Positions 25,291 to 33,511 of a stretch of DNA of 64,000 nt are shown piece by piece. Position numbers and translations under genes: made by a program. The stretch is from an uncultured Rhodospirillales bacterium. Lineage in GTDB: Bacteria; Pseudomonadota; Alphaproteobacteria; CACIAM-22H2. How positions within the stretch are numbered: position 1 is the stretch's first letter; each line of letters starts with the position of its first letter. A model generated the notes under the pieces. The model saw only the letters and a list, made by a program, of their open reading frames with translations. It ran no database searches and had not been told where the DNA came from. The stretch spans positions 62,001 to 126,000 of the forward strand of contig CALANV010000008.1 of the NCBI GenBank assembly GCA_937926175.1. The letters are read 5' to 3'.

Positions 25291-27521
25291 CGCCTGAAGG
25301 AGGTTCCGAGCTGTCGCCGGACGTGGCGGCGATGCCGAACTGGGCCGAGATATCGGTTGCGTTCCTGCTCGACGAGGAAACCCTGCTGCTCCTCGGCTGC
25401 GCCGACCGGCCGACGCCGCAATCGGGCAACGTCGAGTTCGCCGACGGCGGCAGTGGAAGGTTCCGGTCGCTTTCATGGAGCCGGCACGGGCACGGCAATC
25501 CGCGTGCCGTCTGGTCGCTGCTCGTGCTTCGCTTCGCCAATATCGCGCAGGTCCGGGCGGCGCGGGTGGTCCTCATTCCCGATGACATTCCGGTCGCGAT
25601 TCAACTGCCGGACATTCCGCGCCTGGAACTCGACCCCGCGGGTTTGTTCGAACGCCTGAAGGCGGAGAACGGCGAATTCATTCCGTCGATCCTCGACTTC
25701 CTGCGATCGACGCTCGATCAGGGGGGCGCGGGGTCGAGCGGCCGTGCCGCGCGCTTCCTGTTCGCCTTCCTCCATGCGCTGGCACATCCCGACGGCTTCC
25801 TCGAGATCTTCGGAAGCCTCGACGGCGGCCGCCTGATGATGCAGGGATGGTCTTTCCATCTCTTTGCGGGCGAGCGGCGGATCATCGTCGAGACGAACCG
25901 CTGTTCCTTCCACGATGCCTCGGTCGCCATCTTCGGACGGAACGATCTCTCCGCTTCCGCGCGCGGCGTTCTGCTCGTGCTGAACGATGCCGGCATGGTC
26001 GAGCCGGCCCAGGTCCGGCGCGCTTATTTCCAGACCGACACGGGCCTTTTCTATCTCGACATTTACGAGAATCGCACGCTGCTGTCGCAGCCGGATGCCG
26101 TTGCGCATCTCAGGTCGATGCTGCCGAGCCTCGACAGCGACGTGAATGTCCGGCGCCGCCTGAAGCGGATCTGCAATGCGCGTTACGAGGGGCGCGAGAC
26201 CGTTTCGGGGCTGTCGGTTCCCGTCCGCTCGGCGCTCGATCTCGCCGTGGCCGTGCCCGGGACCGGCATCTTCCTTTCAGGTTGGGTGCTGGATCCGTCG
26301 GGGCTCGTCCGGCGCGTGACCCTCAGATCGACCGCCGGAATGGCGGTGCGGATCGACGCGATCTGGCATCGCATGGCGCGGTCCGACGTGACCCAGGGCT
26401 ACAGTCACGATCCGATGTTCGCGCCGCTGTTGCGACCCGGCAACGATCTCCACGGATATGTGGCGTTCGTACCGGTGGCGGGCGGCGCGCCGGAGTCGAA
26501 CGAGCTCTATCTCGAATTCGCGCTTGCGGACGACGAGTTCGCGTTCATACCGGTCCGCCCCAGCGGTCCGCTGTCGCAGGCGCTGGTGCGCCAGATCCTG
26601 TCCAGCTTCAACATGAACGATCCGCGCGTGGATCTCCTGATCACCGAGCATATCGGGCCGGCGGTCACCGGCATCCTCGCGGCACTGCCGGTCAGCGGCA
26701 GAAACGTCACGACCAACCGTCTCGGCCGGCGCAAGGGCAAGGGGCGGCTCGCCGCGGTAATGCCCGTGTTCCGGGCGGATGCCGGGCTCGACGTCAACTT
26801 TGCGCGATTCGCGAGCGATCCCGACTTCGAAAAGGTCGAACTCGTCATCGTCATGCCGGTGGGCGTGGCCGACGGGGCAGGGCCGATGCTGCGGCGCTAT
26901 GCCGAGTTCTACGATCTCTCGATCCGGGTCGTGGTCGCGAGCGGCCCGCTCGATCAGTACGAGGCGCTCGAGACCGGCGCGAATGCCGCCGGAACGGACG
27001 TGTTCCTCTTCATCTCGCCCAACGTCGTGCCGATGCGGAAGCATTGGCTGTCGACGCTGCTGCGCCGCCTGGCACAGGTACCCGATGCCGGCATGATCAG
27101 CCCGACGCTGATCTACGAGGATCATTCCATCAAGTACGCGGGCATCGAGCGGCGGGGCGACGATGGTCATTTCCTGACGCCGAATCTCGCCGGCTATGCG
27201 CGACACTGGCTGGCCTCGGGCGAAACCCGGTCCGTCGATGCCGCGACCATGGAGTGCTGCGTCCTCACGCGAAAGGCATTCGATGCCGTCGGCGGGTTCT
27301 CGAAGGACTACGTCCATCCGGATCCCAAGGGCATCGACCTGTCGATCAAGATCAGGGCCGCAGGCTTTCGTTGCCTTTGGGCCCCGGACGTCCAGCTCTA
27401 CGCGGTCGACGAGAACCGGTCGGAAGAGAGCGAATATTGGACCCAGACAGGCCGGCTGGTGGACAGCTGGGGCTTCGCGCGCAAGTGGGCGCATGCCGCC
27501 GGACCGGCCCAGCCACAATGA
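25287..27521 (+). CDS. Glycosyltransferase-like protein with degraded catalytic motifs
   Basis: The 744-residue product is a distant paralogue of the 764-residue transferase at 20842. It has the same two-half plan, including FLSGWVLDP near residue 330 and a GT-A-like domain from about residue 490. The positions that matter for catalysis have changed. LLNSDVVPD is replaced by FISPNVVPM (Asn579 where Asp is expected), EDSDLCLKVR by PKGIDLSIKIR, and the His of YHFERRS is missing. The fold may be kept while metal binding is lost, so a non-catalytic partner or scaffold role is likely. Start and stop overlap both neighbours by four bases, which ties it to the operon. Confidence 0.7.
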   Translation: MTPEGGSELSPDVAAMPNWAEISVAFLLDEETLLLLGCADRPTPQSGNVEFADGGSGRFRSLSWSRHGHGNPRAVWSLLVLRFANIAQVRAARVVLIPDDIPVAIQLPDIPRLELDPAGLFERLKAENGEFIPSILDFLRSTLDQGGAGSSGRAARFLFAFLHALAHPDGFLEIFGSLDGGRLMMQGWSFHLFAGERRIIVETNRCSFHDASVAIFGRNDLSASARGVLLVLNDAGMVEPAQVRRAYFQTDTGLFYLDIYENRTLLSQPDAVAHLRSMLPSLDSDVNVRRRLKRICNARYEGRETVSGLSVPVRSALDLAVAVPGTGIFLSGWVLDPSGLVRRVTLRSTAGMAVRIDAIWHRMARSDVTQGYSHDPMFAPLLRPGNDLHGYVAFVPVAGGAPESNELYLEFALADDEFAFIPVRPSGPLSQALVRQILSSFNMNDPRVDLLITEHIGPAVTGILAALPVSGRNVTTNRLGRRKGKGRLAAVMPVFRADAGLDVNFARFASDPDFEKVELVIVMPVGVADGAGPMLRRYAEFYDLSIRVVVASGPLDQYEALETGANAAGTDVFLFISPNVVPMRKHWLSTLLRRLAQVPDAGMISPTLIYEDHSIKYAGIERRGDDGHFLTPNLAGYARHWLASGETRSVDAATMECCVLTRKAFDAVGGFSKDYVHPDPKGIDLSIKIRAAGFRCLWAPDVQLYAVDENRSEESEYWTQTGRLVDSWGFARKWAHAAGPAQPQ

Positions 27522-28900
27522 CATCCAATCCCATGCGCGTTCTCATCGTTTCGCACGGCCATCCCGCGTTCTCGATCGGCGGCGCCGAAGTCGCGTCCTA
27601 CAATCTTCACTGCGGTCTCGGCGCGATCGGCGGCGTCGAAAGCCATTACCTCGCGCGGATCGGCCCACCGGTCGTCCGTCATCGCGACACCGCGTTCCTG
27701 AGCCTGCGCCAGAAGGAACGCGAGATACTCTTCTTCGCCAACGATTACGATCATTTCCGTCTTTCCAACAGGAAGCTCGAGGAACTCGAGGGCGATCTCG
27801 CGCGCTTTCTGCGCGACCTCAGGCCCGATGTGGTGCACTTCCATCATTTCATCGGCCTGGGGCTCGAATGCCTGTATCTGGTGCGGAAGCTGTTTCCGCA
27901 CGTTCCGATCGTCGTCACGCTCCACGAATATCTCGCCATCTGCCATCACCACGGCCAGATGGTGAAGACGAGCCGCGAGACGCTCTGCCAGCGCGCCTCG
28001 CCCGCCGAATGCAACCTCTGCTTTCCGGGCATCCCGCCCGGCGACTTCCTCAAGCGCGAGCTCTTCATCAAGACGTTTTTCGATCTCGTCGACTGCTTCG
28101 TGTCGCCGAGCCATTTCCTGATCGAGCGCTTCGTGGATTGGGGAATTCCGCGCGACAAGATGCTGATGCTCGAAAACGGGCTGAACGTCCGCGACATCGC
28201 ACCGCCGCGTCCGCTCGGCCGGAAGGGAAGGCGCAATCGCTTTGCCTTCTTCGGCCAGATCACCCGCTTCAAGGGCGTCCATGTGCTTCTCGATGCGGTG
28301 GCACGGGTGCCGGACGCGGTGTGGGGTGATGACGCGGTCCTTTGCATCTTCGGCGGCAATCTCGAGAACCAGCCGGAATCCTTTCAGACGGAGTTCCGCC
28401 GGTTGCTCGATGCCGCCGGCCGGCGCGTGCGCCTTTACGGAAGCTATCGCGCGGACGAACTGCCCAGTCTCATGCGCGACGTCGACTGGGTCGTCGTTCC
28501 GTCGATCTGGTGGGAGAACTCGCCGCTCGTCATTCAGGAGGCCTTCGCCCACGGGCGGCCGGTGATCTGCAGCAATATCGGCGGCATGGCGGAAAAGGTT
28601 CGCCCCAATGTCGACGGGCTCCACTTCCGCGTCGGCAGCGTCGAGGACCTCGTCGACCGGCTCACGGATGCATTGCAGACACCCGATCTGTGGGACCGGC
28701 TGCGCGCCAACGCACGTCCGCCGCTGTCGGTCGAAGGTGCGGCGCGCCAGCATCTGCAACTCTATCAGTCCCTGTTGGAAGGGGCGGCGCGCAAGGGTCG
28801 TGCAACGGCGGCCGAATGGCAACCGGCGTCCGCACGCAAGCCGGCCGGTCGGTTGCGCGGGGTATCGTCGGATCTGGCCGATTCGGTCGGTGCCGGCTGA
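27518..28900 (+). CDS. Family 4 glycosyltransferase (paralogue of the 23971 gene)
   Basis: This 460-residue GT-B enzyme shares its layout with the 23971 product. VLIVSHGHPAFSIGGAEVA opens the acceptor domain and VVTLHEYLAICHHHGQMVKT follows. A Cys-rich patch (CQRASPAECNLCFPG), FFGQITRFKG and the E-x7-E motif in WWENSPLVIQEAF complete the match. The start overlaps the stop of the glycosyltransferase-like gene. About 50 residues at the C-terminus are low-complexity and unique. Two large-GT/GT4 units in a row suggest an ancestral duplication. Donor and acceptor are unknown. Confidence 0.86.
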   Translation: MTSNPMRVLIVSHGHPAFSIGGAEVASYNLHCGLGAIGGVESHYLARIGPPVVRHRDTAFLSLRQKEREILFFANDYDHFRLSNRKLEELEGDLARFLRDLRPDVVHFHHFIGLGLECLYLVRKLFPHVPIVVTLHEYLAICHHHGQMVKTSRETLCQRASPAECNLCFPGIPPGDFLKRELFIKTFFDLVDCFVSPSHFLIERFVDWGIPRDKMLMLENGLNVRDIAPPRPLGRKGRRNRFAFFGQITRFKGVHVLLDAVARVPDAVWGDDAVLCIFGGNLENQPESFQTEFRRLLDAAGRRVRLYGSYRADELPSLMRDVDWVVVPSIWWENSPLVIQEAFAHGRPVICSNIGGMAEKVRPNVDGLHFRVGSVEDLVDRLTDALQTPDLWDRLRANARPPLSVEGAARQHLQLYQSLLEGAARKGRATAAEWQPASARKPAGRLRGVSSDLADSVGAG

Positions 28901-28930
28901 CGGATGCGGCCGGGACGACAGGCAGGTGCG

Positions 28931-30154
28931 TCAACGCCGGCTGTTCGGTTCGACGGTGATGCGGACCGGCAGACGGATCAGGTCGCGGTTGCGCCCGATG
29001 TTGCAGCCCTCAAGATTGAAACGGGTCGCGTAGATGAAGGCATCGCCATCCGTGGTCTCGAAGTTTCGGCTCGCGCTGTCGGGATCGAGCAGGGAGGGAA
29101 AGCCGAGCAGCGCCGGCGCGCAGCTGTCGCGGCTGAGAATGGGCGTTGCGAGGACGAGAACCGGACGGGACCATTGGATCAGATCCGCGGAAAAGGACGC
29201 GAATATGCCGCTCACGGGATCGGCGCCGTGCTCGGTCGGCTGGGTTGCGGCCATGATTGCGACGTAAAGACCGCTCGGCTGGTGAAGGGTGATGCTTCCG
29301 ACCGGCGCACCGAGCCGGCCGCGCGCGACCGGCGCGCAGACGTGCCGCGCAGGGTCCTCGATCGTCGCGCGGTACGGGTCGGCAAACTTTACCGTGAAAT
29401 CCCGGCCGTCCCAGGCGCGCCAGGCGCGCGGGTCGTCGAGCCGATCGGTGCGCATCACGCATACGCCGCCCTGCTGCGCATTCCAGCGGACCGCGAAGAC
29501 GAGCGCGTAGAAGTGCGCACCGCGCTTCACGATGTTCGTCGGGTTGAACAGGCCGACATGGCGACCCAGCGTGCCGTCGTACCGGTAAGGCGGTGCCGCG
29601 ACGAAGTGATCGGGCGCGGGCGGCGTGCGAAACGTGAATCCGCCGTCGTCGGAACGCGCGAAGGTGATCGCGTTGCTCCAGCACGCCATATACCGGCCCG
29701 CCGGGCAGAGTGCGGGACGCCGGTGTCCCTGGAATTCGTTGTGGACCAGCGCGAAAACCGTGGTCCCGTCGAGCGTGTAGGTGCTCGCAAGCCACGCCCT
29801 GTCGTCGTAGGCCTCGGGGTCGTCCCGATGGCCGCCCCGATAGATCACACGGCAGTCGGGGCGCACGTGATCCAGATCCGGTCCGACCATCGCCCTGTTT
29901 TCCGTGTGAGAGGCGATCAGGTGCACGGTTCCGGTCGCATCGCGAAACGCACGCGCAGGGGCGTCGGGCATGTGGTCGGGCGCGCACGCGTCCTGCTGCC
30001 AGCGAAATACGACCTGGGGCGCGCCGACCAAGGTCACATGTGCGGCCGGTTCGCCGTGCGCCGGCGAGAACACGACGGATGCGACGAAGCACAGCGCCAT
30101 AGCGCCCGGCCGTCCCAACCGCGTTGCCGGAAAATCGAACAGGCGCCGCTTCAT
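28931..30154 (-). CDS. Exported beta-propeller-like protein, possible glycan-active enzyme
   Basis: The 407-residue protein has a signal peptide (a basic start, then ALCFVASVVFSPAHG). Recurrent strands follow, such as FARSDDGGFTF, HVGLFNPTNIVKRG and GIFASFSADLIQWSRPV, of the type seen in five-bladed propellers of glycoside hydrolases. Several Cys residues could form disulfides, fitting a periplasmic or extracellular site. I cannot name the family. I chose the ATG behind GGAG 39 bases inside the longer frame, since it gives a clean signal. It is the only leftward gene inside the long rightward glycan operon, and could trim or bind the product of that operon. Confidence 0.65.
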   Translation of the reverse strand: MKRRLFDFPATRLGRPGAMALCFVASVVFSPAHGEPAAHVTLVGAPQVVFRWQQDACAPDHMPDAPARAFRDATGTVHLIASHTENRAMVGPDLDHVRPDCRVIYRGGHRDDPEAYDDRAWLASTYTLDGTTVFALVHNEFQGHRRPALCPAGRYMACWSNAITFARSDDGGFTFRTPPAPDHFVAAPPYRYDGTLGRHVGLFNPTNIVKRGAHFYALVFAVRWNAQQGGVCVMRTDRLDDPRAWRAWDGRDFTVKFADPYRATIEDPARHVCAPVARGRLGAPVGSITLHQPSGLYVAIMAATQPTEHGADPVSGIFASFSADLIQWSRPVLVLATPILSRDSCAPALLGFPSLLDPDSASRNFETTDGDAFIYATRFNLEGCNIGRNRDLIRLPVRITVEPNSRR

Positions 30155-30210
30155 TTCGTTCTCCGTCCGATGCTGCGCGAAGGAAACCCGCATTAGGTGA
30201 GAGAGGATCG

Positions 30211-31410
30211 ATGGCCCGAGTTCTTGTGATGATTCCGTCCGGCGAAGTCTACGACCACGACTGCGTCCGCTGGTACAACTATGCGAACGTCCAGGCCAAT
30301 CTGGAGCATTACCACAACATCGGCGACGCCTTCGTCTTCGACTCGTCGTTGAAGCTTCTCAATTTCGAGGCGCTCGACGTCCTCAAGATACGTTCCGCCA
30401 CGCAGGCCGACATCGACCGCTACAACGCCGAGTTCGATTACTGCTTCCTGCGCGGCTCGAACTACATCCATGGCGAGATGGTATGGGACAACGCCGTATC
30501 GGTTCTCGAACGGCTCAAGATCCCCATTCTCGCGTTCGGCATCGGCGCACAGGCGCCCGCGCGCGGTCCTCTCGTCCTGTCCGAGGACACGAAACGGATT
30601 CTGCACATCATTTCCCACAAGTCGGCCTCGATCGGCGTGCGCGGCATGTACACGGCCGAGGTTCTGTGGAACCTCGGCATCAAGAACGTGCGGATCATCG
30701 GCTGTCCGACGCTCTTCCGGAACAACGATCCGGATCTGCGGATCGATCTGCCGCCGCTCGACGAGGTGAAGCGCGTCGCGTTCACGCTGCGGCGTGAGGT
30801 ATCGGGTGCCTATGCCAGGGATATCGCGCGATACCTCGCGGTTCAGCGCCAGTCCATATTGTCGCTGGCGGACCGCTACGACCTCACGATCGCCGCGCAG
30901 GGCGAGATCGAGGAGAAGAAGGTCGTCATGGGAACGCCCGAGCAGCGCGAGCAGGCGATTTCGCAGCTGATCGCGCAGGGATGGTTCACGGGGCCCGACG
31001 ACAGGCTCATCGACCTCTATCGCACCAAGCTCTTCTATTCCGACGTGGTCGCCGATTACGAGCAGCTCGTCCGCCGCGAGGATCTCGTCCTCGGGTACCG
31101 CCTGCACGGAAACCTGATGGCGTTGGCCAACCGGATACCCTCCATCTATTTCTCTTACGATAGCCGTACGAGCGAGTTCGTCGATACGTTGCAGATTCCG
31201 AGCTACGACGTGTTCTCGGGCGAGCCTTTCGACATCGAGGCCTACTGGGACCAGGCGCGCTTCGAACGGTTCAACCTCATGTATCACCAGCGCTACCGCG
31301 ACATGCGGCTCTTCCTCGACGAGAACGCGATCGACCACAAGATGATCGATCGCACCGCCAACGGAACGCATCATGCCGCGCCGAAGGCCGTCTCCGAGGG
31401 TGTGCGATGA
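30211..31410 (+). CDS. Polysaccharide pyruvyltransferase family protein
   Basis: The 399-residue product resembles the PF04230 family, which moves a pyruvyl ketal from phosphoenolpyruvate to sugars or acts as a related GT-B-like enzyme. Supporting segments are GDAFVFDSSLKLLNF, CFLRGSNYIHGEMVW, ILAFGIGAQAPARGP, SIGVRGMYTAEVLWNLGI and GYRLHGNLMALANRIPSIYFSYDSR. The last is the conserved H-G-N donor-binding region. The ATG is preceded by GAGAGAGG. Its stop overlaps the start of the following gene. Pyruvyl groups on cell-wall polysaccharide anchor S-layers in some bacteria, which fits the nearby RTX protein, but a direct link is inference. Confidence 0.8.
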   Translation: MARVLVMIPSGEVYDHDCVRWYNYANVQANLEHYHNIGDAFVFDSSLKLLNFEALDVLKIRSATQADIDRYNAEFDYCFLRGSNYIHGEMVWDNAVSVLERLKIPILAFGIGAQAPARGPLVLSEDTKRILHIISHKSASIGVRGMYTAEVLWNLGIKNVRIIGCPTLFRNNDPDLRIDLPPLDEVKRVAFTLRREVSGAYARDIARYLAVQRQSILSLADRYDLTIAAQGEIEEKKVVMGTPEQREQAISQLIAQGWFTGPDDRLIDLYRTKLFYSDVVADYEQLVRREDLVLGYRLHGNLMALANRIPSIYFSYDSRTSEFVDTLQIPSYDVFSGEPFDIEAYWDQARFERFNLMYHQRYRDMRLFLDENAIDHKMIDRTANGTHHAAPKAVSEGVR

Positions 31411-32135
31411 CCGAACCGGCCAAAGCCAAAGATACGGCAATCCGCGTGGGCCGCGTCCTGGGTTATGTGGATGCGATCGAGCAGAACCGCGTGTTCGGCT
31501 GGGCGTGGGAGCCAGATGCGCCTTCGGTGCGGCTCGAGATCGAAGTCAGATGCGAGGACCGCGTGCTGGCAACGGGTGTCGCCGACAGGATGCGGCCCGA
31601 TCTCGTCGAGAACCGGATCGGCGACGGCGAACATGCGTTCGAGATCGCGATCGAGTCCGGCGTGGACGGCCTTTCGGCGGAAAAGATCGAAGTGTTCGCA
31701 AAAAGCAGCGCGGGTCAGCTCGTGCCGCTCGGCCGACGCAAGGCCGCGGACCGCGAGCCCGGCGATCCGGCGACGCTGCGCCGGATCGCACAGGCGCTTT
31801 CCGCGCTCGGTGCGGAGCAGCGGAAGCTGGTGCACGCGACGGAGCGGAAGCTCGCCGTCATCGAGACCAAGGCGTCGGACGGGACGTCGGACGAGACCGT
31901 CGCCACGGTCGAGGCAGCGCTCGCCGAAGTTCGGGCGGCCCAGGAGAAACTCGAGCAGCGGATGGGCGAGTTCGACGTCTTTCTGATGCGGTTCGATGCG
32001 ACCCTTCGCGAACTCGACGAAAAGATCTCGGACCTGCGGCGGGGATCGAGGATGTCGCAGGCCGGCTGGTGGGCGATCGGCGCCGCCGTTCTCGTGCTGG
32101 TGGCGGTCGGAGCCGGCGTCGTCCTGATGCACTAG
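31407..32135 (+). CDS. Tail-anchored coiled-coil protein with a glycosyltransferase-associated beta-domain
   Basis: The 242-residue protein has three parts. Residues 10-85 (GYVDAIEQNRVFGWAWEPD, ending GDGEHAFEIAIE) form a small beta-domain like those attached to large glycosyltransferases. About 105-205 is a heptad-rich, charged coiled coil (AVIETKASD, EKLEQRMGEF, ELDEKISDLRR). Residues 216-241 are one hydrophobic segment, WWAIGAAVLVLVAVGAGVVL, ending at the C-terminus. It looks like a cytoplasmic protein held in the membrane by its tail. The start overlaps the pyruvyltransferase-family stop. It may dock glycan enzymes on the membrane. Function is unknown. Confidence 0.7.
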   Translation: MTEPAKAKDTAIRVGRVLGYVDAIEQNRVFGWAWEPDAPSVRLEIEVRCEDRVLATGVADRMRPDLVENRIGDGEHAFEIAIESGVDGLSAEKIEVFAKSSAGQLVPLGRRKAADREPGDPATLRRIAQALSALGAEQRKLVHATERKLAVIETKASDGTSDETVATVEAALAEVRAAQEKLEQRMGEFDVFLMRFDATLRELDEKISDLRRGSRMSQAGWWAIGAAVLVLVAVGAGVVLMH

Positions 32136-32167
32136 CAGCGCGCTTTGGCGTTTCGGCGGCGTTCCGG

Positions 32168-33511
32168 TCATTCCTCGCGGAACGCCCGTTGCATGCTGTG
32201 CGTGATCGGCGACAGGAAATAGTCCAGCGCAACGCGGCTTCCGGTGACGATCATCACCTCGGCGGGCATTCCGGGATAGAGGGTAACCCTGTCCAGACCC
32301 TGGAGCGATTCGTTTTCCAGCGTCACGCGGGCGGCGAAGTAAGGTTCGCCGCTGCGTTCGTCGATAAGCTGGTCGGCGGAAACATGGGTAAGGACGCCGT
32401 CGATCACCGGGACTTCGCGCTGTTTATAAGCCGTCAGCCGGACATGCGCGGGTTGGCCGACGCGCACCGAGTCGATGTCGTTCGGACTGACCCGCGCCTC
32501 GATGACCAGATCATCGTTGAGCGGAACGATGTCGAGGATCGGCTGGCCGGGGCCGATGACGCCGCCCGGCGTATAGAACTTCAGGTCGACGACGATGCCG
32601 TCCTGGGGCGCCACGATCTCGCGCCGTTCGAGCACGTCTTTGGCGCTGCGGATACGGTCGGCGAACTCGGCGGCGAGCGCCTGCGCGTCCTGCAGCTCCC
32701 GCGCGATCTCCGTGCTCCGGGTGTTCTGGAGTCCGATTATCTCCAGCTCGGCGGCGGCGATGGCTTGGCGCGCCCGGGCGATGTTTGCCTGCAGTTCGCC
32801 GCGGCGGCCGCGAAGCTCGGCCGCGGCACGCTCGAGCTCGAGCAGGCGCGGCCGCCGCTCGTAACCCTTCTCGAGCAGCGTGCGGACGTTCTTGAGCTCT
32901 TCCTCCGTGAATTTCAGACGCTCGACGGTCGCCCTGAGCTGCGCCTGCAGGGCCGAGATTTCCTCCTCGATCTGTTCGATGCGGCGCCGCTGGACGGCGA
33001 CCAGGCCGTCATGCGACTCCCAGCGTGCCCGAAAGAGCTGCTGCTGGGTCGCCATGATGTCCCGGACCTGCGGATCGTGCTTTTGCGCCTCCAGTTCCGG
33101 CGGGAATGTGATCTGACGGAGCCCCTCCTGCTCCGCCCGCAGCCGTCCCACCCGGGCAAGCGCAACCCAGTACTGTCCCCTGAGCTGGGCCAGCTGGGCC
33201 TCGGCCTGGAGCGAGTCCAGGCGCATGAGGACCTGTCCGGCCTTCACCTGATCGCCCTCCTTGACCAGGAGCTCGCGCAATATGCCGCCTTCCAGGTGCT
33301 GGACCGTCTTGCGGTGGCTGTTCGCGATGACGACGCCCGGTGCGATGGCGGCGCTTTCGAGTGCCGCGACGGACGACCAGCCGATGAATCCGCCGAAGGC
33401 GATGGCGACCGTCACGAAACCGGCGATCACGGTGTTGCGCAGGGACGGCTCCGGCAGGTCGCGCGCTGGTGTGCCGGCCCGGGCGTCGGTGTGCGTCGTA
33501 CGGCTGCTCAT
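32168..33511 (-). CDS. Type I secretion membrane-fusion protein, HlyD/PrtE type
   Basis: The 447-residue protein links the inner-membrane ATPase to an outer-membrane TolC-type channel. A single membrane helix (TVIAGFVTVAIAFGGFIGW) follows a short cytoplasmic N-terminus. VQHLEGGILRELLVKEGDQVKAGQ is the lipoyl-like domain, a long coiled-coil hairpin covers about residues 130-290, and the beta-barrel part ends with VTLYPGMPAEVMI. Its start overlaps the stop of the ATPase gene, giving a two-gene export operon. The RTX protein at 19992 is the only evident substrate. No TolC gene is in the window. Confidence 0.92.
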   Translation of the reverse strand: MSSRTTHTDARAGTPARDLPEPSLRNTVIAGFVTVAIAFGGFIGWSSVAALESAAIAPGVVIANSHRKTVQHLEGGILRELLVKEGDQVKAGQVLMRLDSLQAEAQLAQLRGQYWVALARVGRLRAEQEGLRQITFPPELEAQKHDPQVRDIMATQQQLFRARWESHDGLVAVQRRRIEQIEEEISALQAQLRATVERLKFTEEELKNVRTLLEKGYERRPRLLELERAAAELRGRRGELQANIARARQAIAAAELEIIGLQNTRSTEIARELQDAQALAAEFADRIRSAKDVLERREIVAPQDGIVVDLKFYTPGGVIGPGQPILDIVPLNDDLVIEARVSPNDIDSVRVGQPAHVRLTAYKQREVPVIDGVLTHVSADQLIDERSGEPYFAARVTLENESLQGLDRVTLYPGMPAEVMIVTGSRVALDYFLSPITHSMQRAFREE

